DNA of 64,000 bases from Burkholderiales bacterium (GCA_016223165.1 JACRPO010000007.1:186001-250000), one strand, 5' to 3'; counted from the first letter of the stretch, positions 37,871-45,961 are shown. The notes: generated from the letters alone by a model not told the origin. Numbers and translations are program-made.

Positions 37871-38230
37871 TCAGTCCCCAAACGTGACCGTGCGGTCGGC
37901 CTTGATGCCCGCGTCCACCAGCTGGCCGAGGCCACTGATCCGAAAGCCCGGCGCCAGCACCTCGTCCTTGATGCCGCGGCGCAGCGCCGCGGCCACGCAG
38001 ACGACGAGGTCGACGTTGTGCTTCTCCTTCAGCGCCGACCAGCGGTTGACGACGTGGCGGTCGTCCTGCGGCGGCTCGGTGAGCCGGGTCGCGTTGTAGA
38101 CACCGTCGTGATAGAAGAAGACGCGCATCACCTCGTGGCCCTTGGCGATGGCGGCGCTGGCGAACTGCCACGCCGAGTCGCTGGCCTGGTGGGTGTACGG
38201 TCCTTCGCTGACCATCAAGGCGAATTTCAT
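37871..38230 (-). CDS. dsrE: DsrE, sulfur-binding subunit of DsrEFH
   Basis: A 119-residue DsrE/TusD-family protein beginning MKFALMVSEGPYTHQASDSAW. The conserved active Cys is in VDLVVCVAAALRRGI at about residue 78, matching the persulfide-carrying Cys known in DsrE. It is the entry point of sulfane sulfur to the hexamer. It begins about 55 bp after dsrB. Confidence 0.94.
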   Translation of the reverse strand: MKFALMVSEGPYTHQASDSAWQFASAAIAKGHEVMRVFFYHDGVYNATRLTEPPQDDRHVVNRWSALKEKHNVDLVVCVAAALRRGIKDEVLAPGFRISGLGQLVDAGIKADRTVTFGD

Positions 38231-38284
38231 GATCGTGGTGTCGGCGATGCGCCTTCGGTCTCGGCGGGCGTCGGAAGCGGAACT

Positions 38285-39352
38285 TCAGAAGCGGATGTGC
38301 GTGCTGGCGTTGAGGTTGGCGCGCGAGCCGCGCCAGTCGTCGATGAGGTACTTGGTGAACGGCAGGTCGCACTTCTCGAAGAAGCGCGGCCAGCCGATGC
38401 GCTCGACCCAGTCGGACAGCCGTTCCCACGGGCGCGCATCGTTCTTGTACGTGTGCAGGATCTTCTTCACCATCGCGCTCACCTCGGGCCAGCGCGGCGG
38501 GTTGTTGGGCAGGCCGCTGGCCACCATCTTCATGAAGGTGGGCTTGGCGCGCGCGTTGCTGTTCTTGCCGCCCACCCAGATGGCGAGCTTGCTGTGCTCG
38601 GGGTCGTTGATCTGCATCGGCGGGCACGGCGGGTAGCAGGCGCCGCAGCAGATGCACTTCTTCTCGTCGACCTCGAGGCTGGGTTTGCCGTTCACCAGCG
38701 CCGGCCGGATGGCCGCCACCGGGCAGCGCGCCACCACCGCCGGGCGCTCGCACATGTTGGCCACGAGGTCGTGGTTGATCTTCGGCGGCTTGGTGTGCTG
38801 CACGATGATGGCGATGTCGGCCTGGCCGCCGCAGTTGATCTCGCAGCAGCTGGTGGACAGGTGCACGCGGTTGGGCATCTCCTCGCGGATGAACTCCTCG
38901 TGCAGCTCATCCATCAGCGCCTTCACGGCGCCGGAGGCGTCGGTGCCCGGGATGTCGCAGTGCAGCCAGCCTTGCGTGTGCGCGATCATCGACACCGAGT
39001 TGCCGGTGCCGCCGACCGGGAAGCCGCTGTCGGTGAGGGCGTTGATCAGCGGCGCGACCTTGTTCGGGTCGGCGACCATGAACTCGATGTTGCTGCGGAT
39101 GGTGAAGCGCACATGGCCTTCGGCATAGGTGTCGGCGATGTCGCACAGCTTGCGCACGGTGTGGACGTCCATCTGCCGCTGCGTGCCGGCGCGCACGGTC
39201 CAGACCTCGTCGCCGCTGTGCGACACGTGGTGCAGCACGCCCGGGCGCGGCCGGTCGTGGTACTTCCAGTTGCCGTAGTTCTTCAGCAGCGTGGGGTGCA
39301 GGAACGGCTTGTTGTCGGGGGCGCCGCTCTCGATGGGGGTGCGATGGGCCAT
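38285..39352 (-). CDS. dsrB: Reverse-type dissimilatory sulfite reductase beta subunit
   Basis: A 355-residue DsrB. Conserved siroheme-region Cys appear in STSCCEINCGGQADI, and the ferredoxin-type cluster is ligated by CICCGACYPPCPP, with NSNARAKPTF after it. The N-terminal PTLLKNYGNWKYHDRPRPGVL block is standard. With DsrA it oxidises DsrC-bound sulfur to sulfite. Located 32 bp after dsrA, in the operon order A-B-E-F-H-C. Confidence 0.97.
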   Translation of the reverse strand: MAHRTPIESGAPDNKPFLHPTLLKNYGNWKYHDRPRPGVLHHVSHSGDEVWTVRAGTQRQMDVHTVRKLCDIADTYAEGHVRFTIRSNIEFMVADPNKVAPLINALTDSGFPVGGTGNSVSMIAHTQGWLHCDIPGTDASGAVKALMDELHEEFIREEMPNRVHLSTSCCEINCGGQADIAIIVQHTKPPKINHDLVANMCERPAVVARCPVAAIRPALVNGKPSLEVDEKKCICCGACYPPCPPMQINDPEHSKLAIWVGGKNSNARAKPTFMKMVASGLPNNPPRWPEVSAMVKKILHTYKNDARPWERLSDWVERIGWPRFFEKCDLPFTKYLIDDWRGSRANLNASTHIRF

Positions 39353-39384
39353 GGTCCGTGTCTCCCGTGCGCTCAGCGCTCAGA

Positions 39385-40701
39385 TCAGGCAGCCTTGATC
39401 TCGATGACCTTCTTGGCCTTGCGCGCCTCGGCCTTCGCCACCTCGTCGTCCCAGCCGTCGGTGCGCACGTAGGGGTTCGTGCGCGGCGTGGCGACCATGT
39501 TCGGGTCGATCTCGAGGCCGATGCCCTCGAGGAAGTTGACGAGGCCGATGCGTTCGATCATCTCGCCGGTGCGCTCGTGCTCGAGCGCGTTCTCGGCGAA
39601 GAAGTCGATCACCTTCTGCCCGAGCTCGACGAGCGCGCCGTAGTCCTCGTCGGTCTTCAGCGGCAGGAAGGGCACGACTACGGTGCCCATCAGGTCGCCG
39701 ATCTTCAGCGTGCGCTTGCCGCCGATGAGGATCGTCGCGCCGGTATCGGTGCCGTGCGCCAGCGCACCGGTCATCACGTTGACGCAGTGCATGCAGCGCA
39801 CGCAGTCCTTGTTGTGAATCTCGAGCGCGTGCGTGTCGCTGACCTTCACCGTCGTGAGGTGCTCGCCGGCGCGCAGGTCCTTCACCTCCTTGAGCATGAT
39901 CGCCTTGGTCGGGCAGCGCGCGACGACGTCGTTGACGAGCTCGTTCATGCCGTGCTTGGCGAACCACTTGCGCGCCAGCGCTTCGTCGCTACGCATGTTG
40001 TCGCGCCAGGTGCCGATGACGGCCATGTCGGCGCGCTGGATGCTGTTCATGCAGTCGTTGGCGCAACCGCTGAACTTGAACTTGAACTTGTAGGGCAGCG
40101 CCGGGCGGTGGATGTCGTCGACGAAGGTGTTGATGACCTGCCGGTGCGCGCGCGCCTCGTCGTAGCAGCTCTGCTCGCAGCGCGCGGCGCCGACGCAGCT
40201 CATGCTCGTGCGCACCGCGGGGCCGGCGCCGCCGAGGTCGAAGCCGAGCTCGTTGATGTCGTCGAAGGCGGCCTGCACGTCGGCCGTCTTCGCGCCCTGG
40301 AACATGATGTCGCCGCTCTGGCCATGGAAGGCGATGAGGCCGGTGCCGTGCTTCTCCCAGATGTCGCACATCTTGCGCAGCACATCGGTGGTGTAGTGCA
40401 TGCCGGGCGGCGGCTGCACGCGCAGCGTGTGCAGTTCGGCGGCGTCGGGGTAGACCGGCGTGCCGTCCGGATTCTTCAGCTCGGTGAAGCGCGGGATGAC
40501 GCCGCCGCCGTAGCCGAACACGCCGACCGTGCCGCCCTTCCAGTAGCCCTTCTTCGTGCGGTAGCTGGTCTCCAGCGTGCCGAGCAGGTCGACGACGTAG
40601 TCCTTGTCCTTGGCCAGGCGCTTCAGGCCGGTGACGAAGCTCGGCCAGGGGCCGCTCTCGAGCTCGTCGAGCATGGGCGTGTCGTGAGGCTTCTTGGCCA
40701 T
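39385..40701 (-). CDS. dsrA: Reverse-type dissimilatory sulfite reductase alpha subunit
   Basis: A 438-residue DsrA, first gene of the dsr operon. The siroheme/4Fe-4S ligands are SCVGAARCEQSC (CX5C) and GCANDC (CX3C), and the ferredoxin site is CVRCMHC. The start ATG 40701 gives MAKKPHDTPMLDELESGPWPSF, the usual family beginning. It is catalytic for sulfane sulfur oxidation to sulfite. Upstream, the 261-bp divergent gap contains the shared TAGCCC-N4-GGGTAG element. Confidence 0.97.
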   Translation of the reverse strand: MAKKPHDTPMLDELESGPWPSFVTGLKRLAKDKDYVVDLLGTLETSYRTKKGYWKGGTVGVFGYGGGVIPRFTELKNPDGTPVYPDAAELHTLRVQPPPGMHYTTDVLRKMCDIWEKHGTGLIAFHGQSGDIMFQGAKTADVQAAFDDINELGFDLGGAGPAVRTSMSCVGAARCEQSCYDEARAHRQVINTFVDDIHRPALPYKFKFKFSGCANDCMNSIQRADMAVIGTWRDNMRSDEALARKWFAKHGMNELVNDVVARCPTKAIMLKEVKDLRAGEHLTTVKVSDTHALEIHNKDCVRCMHCVNVMTGALAHGTDTGATILIGGKRTLKIGDLMGTVVVPFLPLKTDEDYGALVELGQKVIDFFAENALEHERTGEMIERIGLVNFLEGIGLEIDPNMVATPRTNPYVRTDGWDDEVAKAEARKAKKVIEIKAA

Positions 40702-40840
40702 CGGCGGAGTCTCCGGTTGTCGGCGCGTCGCTGCGTGTGCTGCGGCGCCTGTCGCTGCGGGCGAATGCTCGCCGCTCGAGGCGAGAACCGCCATCACTCG
40801 CGCGGGTAGATCACGATAGACCGCGAGGGGTGCACAGGCA

Positions 40841-40856
40841 CTACCCGGATGGGCTA
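40841..40856 (-). promoter_or_regulatory. TAGCCC-N4-GGGTAG element upstream of dsrA
   Basis: On the minus strand the sequence is TAGCCCATCCGGGTAG, about 140 bp before the dsrA ATG and about 107 bp before the divergent operon start. About 20 bases further toward dsrA is TCTATCGTGAT, a possible -10. It differs from the copy upstream of the exported dsrE-like gene by one base. Confidence 0.55.
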
Positions 40857-40962
40857 TCCGCCGCTTACCCGTTCCGGGTATGGACGCTCGGCGGGCCCGT
40901 CACGCTCAATGCTGGCTTCCTGCCTGCCACCGATCCACAGCCCGCGTCACGCGCCACGCGCC

Positions 40963-41265
40963 ATGCCCCGCATCACGCCGCTGACCCGTTTGCGCGTGCC
41001 GCTGGGCGGCCAGGAGATCGAGTTGCAGCAGCTCGATCACGATGCCGGCGGCATGAGCCTGCTGCGCACACGCATCCGCGAGAAGAGCCGCTTCACCGTC
41101 TTCGACATCGACCCGCTGACGGCGCGCGCCTGGGGCGAGGCGCTGCTGGCGTGGGCGGGCGCGCAGCCGGGTGGCGCTGCACGGGAGCACGGCGAACGCG
41201 GTGCGCACGACGCGCACGATGGGCACGGGCGCGATGGGCACGATGGAGTCGCCGGCGATGATTGA
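40963..41265 (+). CDS. Conserved hypothetical protein, first gene of the operon divergent from dsrA
   Basis: A 100-residue protein, or longer if an upstream start is used (frame open from about 40849). The conserved part appears to be residues 1-66: TPLTRLRVPLGGQEIELQQL, GGMSLLRTRIREKSRFTVFD and ITARAWGEALLAW-like PLTARAWGEALLAW. The C-terminus is a low-complexity His/Asp/Gly tail (HDAHDGHGRDGHDG type) that could bind metal. I do not recognise the family. ATG 40963 gives the shortest conserved product. It overlaps the next gene by eight bases. Confidence 0.7.
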   Translation: MPRITPLTRLRVPLGGQEIELQQLDHDAGGMSLLRTRIREKSRFTVFDIDPLTARAWGEALLAWAGAQPGGAAREHGERGAHDAHDGHGRDGHDGVAGDD

Positions 41266-41941
41266 ATCAGCGAGCATCGCCGCCGCGCCCGAGGCGCCGG
41301 CCACGCCGATGCGGGCCGACATGCTCGACCTCGCCTTCGCCCTGGAGGGCCACGAACTGCCGCTCGCGCACCGCGCCGCCTTGGCCGATGCGCTGCAGCG
41401 GGTGCTGCCCTGGCTCGACGAGGGCTCGGGCGTGGCAGTGCATCGTCTGAACGTCGCCGCCGGCGGCGGGCCGCTGGCGCTGCTCTCGGGCCGCACGCGG
41501 CTGACCTTGCGCCTGCCGCGCGCGCGTGTGGCCGATGCGCTGGCGCTGTGCGGCACCACGCTCGAGGTGGCGGGGCGAACGCTGCGTGTCGGCGCCGCGC
41601 AGCCGCGCGAGCTGCTGGCCTTCGGCACGCTGTTCGCGCACTTCGTGGCCGCTGATGCGGAGGTGGGCGAGGGGGGCGAGGCGGCCGCCGGCGACGAAGG
41701 GGCCTTCCTCGGCGCGGTGCAGCAGGAGCTGGCGGCGCTTGGCGTCAGCGCGCGCGTCATCTGCGGCCGCCACCAGACGCTGGAAGACGGCACGCTCGGC
41801 GGTTACGGCCTCATGCTCGACGGCCTCGGGCGCGAGGACTCGCGCCGCGTGCTCGAACGCGGCCTCGGCCCGCACCGCCTGTGGGGCTGCGGGGTCTTCG
41901 TGCCGCACCGTTCCGCGGCGGCGGTCGGCCAGGCCGCCTGA
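41258..41941 (+). CDS. Cas6/Cmx6-like protein without an associated CRISPR array
   Basis: A 227-residue protein resembling the Cas6/Cmx6 (subtype I-MYXAN) family, recognised from memory of homologues in sulfur-oxidising betaproteobacteria. Visible features: MLDLAFALEGHELPLAHRAALADAL at the domain start, GARLVLRL-like TRLTLRLPRARVADALALCG, an ICGRHQT block and the C-terminal GYGLMLDGLGREDSRRVLERGLGPHRLWGCGVFVPH, a glycine-rich end reminiscent of the RAMP G-loop. A His (ICGRHQ) could be catalytic. No CRISPR repeats, other cas genes or spacers are in the window. ATG 41258 was chosen; earlier in-frame ATGs exist within the preceding gene. An RNA-binding or processing role is inference. Confidence 0.6.
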   Translation: MIESASIAAAPEAPATPMRADMLDLAFALEGHELPLAHRAALADALQRVLPWLDEGSGVAVHRLNVAAGGGPLALLSGRTRLTLRLPRARVADALALCGTTLEVAGRTLRVGAAQPRELLAFGTLFAHFVAADAEVGEGGEAAAGDEGAFLGAVQQELAALGVSARVICGRHQTLEDGTLGGYGLMLDGLGREDSRRVLERGLGPHRLWGCGVFVPHRSAAAVGQAA

Positions 41942-41993
41942 GGGTTACGCCACCTTCACTCACAGACTCGGACAAGCAAGGAGACAGGGTTCG

Positions 41994-42323
41994 ATGGGCT
42001 ACATCGTCAACGGCACCGAACTGGAAACCGACGCCGAGGGCTATCTGCTCGAGCCCGACTACGGCGACGAGGTCGTGCGCGTCATCGCCGAGGCCGAGGG
42101 CATCACGCTCACCGACGAGCACTGGAAGGTCGTGGCCTACCTGCGCGACGAGTACCGCGAGCACGGCCACACGCCCAATTTCCGCAACCTGCTCAAGGGC
42201 CTGGAAGACGTGCTGCCCAGCTGCGACAGCAAGGCGCTGTACGCGCTGTTCCCCACCGGGCCGGCCAAGCAGGGCGCCAAGGTGGCCGGGCTGCCGCAGC
42301 CGCTGGGCAAGGGCGGCTATTGA
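41994..42323 (+). CDS. rspA: DsrC-like protein lacking both redox cysteines (RspA-type)
   Basis: A 109-residue DsrC/TusE-family protein: MGYIVNGTELETDAEGYLLE at the start, LTDEHWKVVAYLRDEYREHG in the middle, LYALFPTGPAKQGAKVAGLP near the end. The first arm Cys is replaced by Gly (KQGAK) and the terminal GCV by GKGGY, so it cannot carry sulfur as DsrC does. Such Cys-free DsrC relatives have been called RspA and are proposed regulators. A good ribosome site (AAGGAGACAGG) precedes the ATG. It lies in the operon divergent from dsrA. Confidence 0.85.
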   Translation: MGYIVNGTELETDAEGYLLEPDYGDEVVRVIAEAEGITLTDEHWKVVAYLRDEYREHGHTPNFRNLLKGLEDVLPSCDSKALYALFPTGPAKQGAKVAGLPQPLGKGGY

Positions 42324-42333
42324 GGGCTCGCTC

Positions 42334-43044
42334 ATGATCCAGCAGCCGCCTGCCATGCGCATCAAGAGCCGCTGGTTCAGCGGCGACGGCGCGCCCGTGC
42401 AAAAGAGCGCGGCGGAACACGGCAGCGCGATGGCCTTCATCGTCTGGCGGGTGGCGGTGCAGATGCTCAAGCGCATGCGCGCCGCCGACTTCGACATCGA
42501 GGCCGGCGCGCCCTACTTCGATTTCGTGCGCGAAGTGCTCGTCTTCCTCGTCGTGGTGGCCGACCGCATCGCCTACGAGCGCCTCGTCTCCTCCAGGCCA
42601 CCCGAGCCGCCCGGGCAACCCGGGCAGCCCGAGCCGCGCGAGCAGTTCGTGGTGGCGCTGGTGCGCCACGTCGCGCGGCACCTGCAGGAGAACGCCGACG
42701 ACCTGCTCGGCCCGCCGCCGCCGGGCGAGCCCGGCCACGGCGAGCGCTTCATCGACCTCTTCAACGAACTCGCGGGCCACTATGCCGAGTTCGGCGCGGC
42801 GCCGGGACCCACCGCACCGGCTGCGGGCTTCCAGCCCGACTTCGCTTTCGTGCGCTACCTCGGCGTGCGCCTGGAGCCCGCGTTGCCCGAGCACCACCGG
42901 CGCTGGGTGCTCGACCAGGTGATGGCCATCGAGGCCCCGGAGGCCCTCGAGATCGTGCAGCGCTCGATGCGCGAGCTGTTCGACCCCGCGCCGCCGCCAC
43001 GCCGCGCCGGCGGCGGCCGGCGCGGCACGCTCACCGGAGATTGA
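42334..43044 (+). CDS. Conserved hypothetical protein in the dsr-divergent operon
   Basis: A 236-residue, mostly helical soluble protein. The N-terminal half contains AFIVWRVAVQMLKRMRAADFDIEAG and YFDFVREVLVFLVVVADRIAYERLV, a hydrophobic helix that may be buried rather than transmembrane. A Pro/Gly-rich insert (about residues 87-103) follows, then helices including FIDLFNELAGHYAEFG and FVRYLGVRLE. No Cys residues. I do not know the family. Ten bases separate it from rspA. It ends in an Arg/Gly-rich tail before the TauD-like gene. Confidence 0.7.
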   Translation: MIQQPPAMRIKSRWFSGDGAPVQKSAAEHGSAMAFIVWRVAVQMLKRMRAADFDIEAGAPYFDFVREVLVFLVVVADRIAYERLVSSRPPEPPGQPGQPEPREQFVVALVRHVARHLQENADDLLGPPPPGEPGHGERFIDLFNELAGHYAEFGAAPGPTAPAAGFQPDFAFVRYLGVRLEPALPEHHRRWVLDQVMAIEAPEALEIVQRSMRELFDPAPPPRRAGGGRRGTLTGD

Positions 43045-43048
43045 CGCG

Positions 43049-44122
43049 ATGCCCGCGGCCGCCCTCGACCCGCACAGGCCTGGATCGCCGGTCGTGCCGT
43101 TCGGGCCTTTCGGGCCTTTCGGGCCTTTCGGGCCTTTCGGGCCTTTCGGGCCTTTCGGACCGTTCAACCTCGACGACGATTGCGCCTACCGCGCCTGGCG
43201 CGAGTGGAAACTGCGCCATCGCGCGCGCTCGGTCGCGGACCTGCTCGTCGACCTGGCCGATCCGCGCCACCTCAGCGCGGCCGAGCGGCAGCGGCTGATG
43301 GAACGCATTGCCCGCCACGGCGCGGCACTCTACCGCTCACCACACACCGGCGAGGACCCGGCGCTGCCGCTCGCCCTCGGCGCCCAGCTCGGCCTCGAGC
43401 GGCTGGACGCCAACTGGCTGGCCGACGAGGACGGCCTGTCGCGCATCGCGGTCGCCGCGCCGCCGCAGGCGCAGCGCGGCGAGTTCATCCCCTACACCGA
43501 CCGCGCCATCGGCTGGCACACCGACGGCTACTACCACCCCGAGGCGCGATGCATCCTCGGCATGGTCCTGCATTGCGTGCGGCCGGCCGCGGTCGGCGGC
43601 GAGACGTCGCTGCTCGACCACGCGCTCGTCTACATCGCGCTGCGCGACCGCTCGCCCGAGCTCGTGCGCTCGCTCATGCATCCGCAGGCGATGACGATCC
43701 CGGCGCGCGAGGACGACGCCGGCATCGCCCGCGCCGCGCAAAGCGGGCCGGTCTTCAGCGTCGTGGACGCCGGCGCCGGCGATGCCCACCTGCACATGCG
43801 CTACACGGCGCGCACGCGCAGCATCGAGTGGCGCGACGACGCGCTCACGCGCGAAGCCGTGTCCGCGATGGCGGCGATGATGGCCTGCGGCCTCGAGGGC
43901 GGGCTGCGCCTGACGCTGGCACCCGGCATGGGCCTCGTCGGCCACAACGTGCTGCACGCGCGCAGCGCCTTCGCCGACGACCCGCGCGCGCCGCGCCTGC
44001 TGTACCGGGCGCGCTACCTCGACCGCGCGCGCCCCGGGGCCGAGGCCGGGGCCGGCGCCGCTCACGAACCGGCACCACGCGCGGTGCCTCTCGATGCGGA
44101 GCTCGCGTGGCCCATTGGGTGA
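43049..44122 (+). CDS. TauD/TfdA-like Fe(II)/2-oxoglutarate dioxygenase
   Basis: A 357-residue protein of the TauD/TfdA fold. Likely iron ligands are His and Asp in IGWHTDGYYHPEA and a distal His in GLVGHNVLHARSAF; an Arg near LLYRARYLDR could bind 2-oxoglutarate. TauD-like enzymes hydroxylate substrates and can release sulfite from taurine. The N-terminus carries a Gly-Pro-Phe tripeptide repeat about 25 residues long, encoded by 9-bp repeats. It overlaps the reductase gene by 16 bases. The substrate is unknown; an organosulfur compound is attractive because of the sulfur setting. Confidence 0.8.
   Translation: MPAAALDPHRPGSPVVPFGPFGPFGPFGPFGPFGPFGPFNLDDDCAYRAWREWKLRHRARSVADLLVDLADPRHLSAAERQRLMERIARHGAALYRSPHTGEDPALPLALGAQLGLERLDANWLADEDGLSRIAVAAPPQAQRGEFIPYTDRAIGWHTDGYYHPEARCILGMVLHCVRPAAVGGETSLLDHALVYIALRDRSPELVRSLMHPQAMTIPAREDDAGIARAAQSGPVFSVVDAGAGDAHLHMRYTARTRSIEWRDDALTREAVSAMAAMMACGLEGGLRLTLAPGMGLVGHNVLHARSAFADDPRAPRLLYRARYLDRARPGAEAGAGAAHEPAPRAVPLDAELAWPIG
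43099..43163. repeat. Tandem 9-bp repeat encoding Gly-Pro-Phe in the dioxygenase gene
   Basis: Seven near-perfect copies of TTCGGGCCT run through this stretch, coding for alternating Pro-Phe-Gly. It lies between the start codon and the conserved domain of the TauD-like gene. A unit of nine bases keeps the frame when copies are gained or lost. Confidence 0.9.
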
Positions 44123-45582
44123 CGATCTGGCGCGCCGCGCAACTCGTCGGCGTGCCGCGCGGCGCGCTGCAGCAGCGCGTGCGCGCCGGCGAGATCGAGC
44201 TCAACGAAGGCCTCGTCTCGACCGACGCGCTGCTGGCCCTCTATCCGCGGGTGCGGCTGGAGGAGTCGGGGCTGCTCGAGCGGGTCGTGCAGATCCGCGA
44301 CGAGGCCTTCGGCAGGCGGCTGCGCGAACGTGTGCTGCCCAGCCAGGAGGTGCTGGCGCAGCGCCTGTTCCGCCAGAGCCAGGAGCTGGCCGACGTGCAG
44401 CGCCACCTGCAGCGCTACCACGCGCTCGTGCTGTCGCTGCGCGAGCGGCTGCGCGGGCTCGACGCCGAAGCGGGTGGCTCCGACCCCCGCTTCACCGAGG
44501 TGCTGCGCCAGCTGAACGACGGGCTGGCGCGGGCATTGGCCACCGAACCGGTCGACGTGCTGGACGTGATGGACGATCTGCTCAAGGTGATGTCGGCGCA
44601 GGTGACGGTGCGCCCGAGCGGCCACCAGTTCACCGTCGAGGGCCACGACAGCCTGCTGCAGGCCGGCATGAAGGCGGGCCTGAAGCTCAACTACGGCTGC
44701 GGCAACGGCAGCTGCGGCATGTGCAAGGTGCGCGTCACCAGTGGCCAGGTGGCGCGCTGCATGCCGAGCGACTATCCGCTGTCGGAAAACGAGAAGGCGC
44801 AGGGCTACGTGCTCGCCTGCGCGCACACCGCCGCCAGCAGCGAGCTGACGCTGGAGACGCTGGAGGCCGGCGGCCCCGAGGACATCCCCGTGCAGACCAT
44901 CGTCACCAGCGTGCGCGCCGTGCGCGCGCTGGCGAAGGGCACGATGCTGCTGCACCTGCAGACGCCGCGCTCGCACCGCCTGCGCTTCCTGGCCGGGCAG
45001 TGGTTGACGCTCGGCCTCGCCGCCGGCGACGACACGCATGCCATGCACCCGATTGCCAGCTGCCCCTGCGACGACCGCAACCTGCTCTTCTACATTGCGC
45101 GGCGCGACGACGATGCGCTGGCGGTGCGCCTGTTCGGCGGCGGCCTGAAGGCCGGCGACAGCGTCACGGTGCATGGCCCGCTGGGCCGCTTCGTGCTCGA
45201 CGAGACGCCGCTACCGCTCGTCTTCGCCGCCTGCGACCTCGGCTTCGCGCCGGTCAAGAGCCTGCTCGAGCATGCGCTGTCGCTCGACGCCGCACCGTCG
45301 ATGGCGCTGTTCTGGCTCGCCACCCGGCCCGACGGCCATTTCATGGCCAACCAGTGCCGTGCCTGGAGCGAAGCGCTCGACACCTTCGAGTACAGCGCCT
45401 TCACGCACGAGGACGCCGCCATCGGCGCGGGACAGATGGCGACGGCGATGCGCGCCGATCTGTTCGGCATCGACAGCGCTTTCTATGTCGCGGGCCCGGC
45501 CGCCTTCGTCGAGGCGCTGTGCGCGGATCTGCTGGCCGCCGGCGTGCCGCAGGCGCAGATCCGCAGCGAGGTGGTGCCATGA
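44107..45582 (+). CDS. 2Fe-2S ferredoxin-flavin reductase with an N-terminal HTH-like/helical region
   Basis: A 491-residue protein with three parts. Residues 1-60 resemble a small DNA-binding fold (TIWRAAQLVGVPRGALQQRVRAGEIE), residues 60-160 are helical and possibly coiled (EVLAQRLFRQSQELADVQRHLQRYHAL). Next is a plant-type 2Fe-2S domain with YGCGNGSCGMCKVRV and CAHTAASS, then an FAD/NAD reductase module (QWLTLGLA; PLGRFVLDE; CDLGFAPVKSLLEHAL). Start GTG 44107 (MAHWVTIWR). The end overlaps the S24-like gene by ATGA. The reductase could supply electrons to the TauD-like enzyme or to DsrL partners. Confidence 0.78.
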   Translation: MAHWVTIWRAAQLVGVPRGALQQRVRAGEIELNEGLVSTDALLALYPRVRLEESGLLERVVQIRDEAFGRRLRERVLPSQEVLAQRLFRQSQELADVQRHLQRYHALVLSLRERLRGLDAEAGGSDPRFTEVLRQLNDGLARALATEPVDVLDVMDDLLKVMSAQVTVRPSGHQFTVEGHDSLLQAGMKAGLKLNYGCGNGSCGMCKVRVTSGQVARCMPSDYPLSENEKAQGYVLACAHTAASSELTLETLEAGGPEDIPVQTIVTSVRAVRALAKGTMLLHLQTPRSHRLRFLAGQWLTLGLAAGDDTHAMHPIASCPCDDRNLLFYIARRDDDALAVRLFGGGLKAGDSVTVHGPLGRFVLDETPLPLVFAACDLGFAPVKSLLEHALSLDAAPSMALFWLATRPDGHFMANQCRAWSEALDTFEYSAFTHEDAAIGAGQMATAMRADLFGIDSAFYVAGPAAFVEALCADLLAAGVPQAQIRSEVVP

Positions 45583-45920
45583 GTCGGAAGGACGCCGACG
45601 AGGCCGCCTGCAGCGGCGGCGAGTGCTTTGCGCTGCGGGTGATCGGCGAGGACATGGCGCCGGAGTTCCTGCACGGCGAGATCATCATCGTCGAGCCGGC
45701 CGGCGCGTTGAAGGACGGCAGCTACGTGCTCGCCCGGCACGAGGACGAGTGGCTCTTCCGCCAGCTGAGGCGGTCGGACGACGGCTGGCAGCTGCGGGCG
45801 CTGAACCCGGCCTGCCGTCAAGGCGCCGTGCTGCCGCTGCCCGATCTGGCGGCGGTGCGCGGCGTGATCATCCAGAAGGCCGTGCCGGGCCGGCGCCGTC
45901 TTTCGCGGTTCTATGTCTGA
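45579..45920 (+). CDS. S24/LexA-type peptidase fold lacking the catalytic Ser and Lys
   Basis: A 113-residue protein that aligns to the C-terminal peptidase domain of LexA/UmuD: LRVIGEDMAPEFLHGEIIIVEP, then DGSYVLARHEDEWLFRQLRR and GVIIQKAVPGRR. At the position of the catalytic Ser in the family GDSM motif it has Asp (GEDM), and at the Lys position of the TVKR-type motif it has Phe-Arg (WLFRQL). Both catalytic residues therefore appear lost. No DNA-binding domain is present. A ligand-sensing or scaffold role is possible. Start overlaps the reductase stop. Confidence 0.75.
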   Translation: MSRKDADEAACSGGECFALRVIGEDMAPEFLHGEIIIVEPAGALKDGSYVLARHEDEWLFRQLRRSDDGWQLRALNPACRQGAVLPLPDLAAVRGVIIQKAVPGRRRLSRFYV

Positions 45921-45961
45921 GGTGCGCACGCGGCCGCGCCAGGCGTGTTGACGGAAGAGCC

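Noticed and set aside
37188..38230. tusBCD of tRNA thiolation instead of dsrEFH
   Set aside because: Direct linkage to dsrAB and dsrC, and the conserved DsrE Cys in the E subunit, support the dissimilatory assignment.
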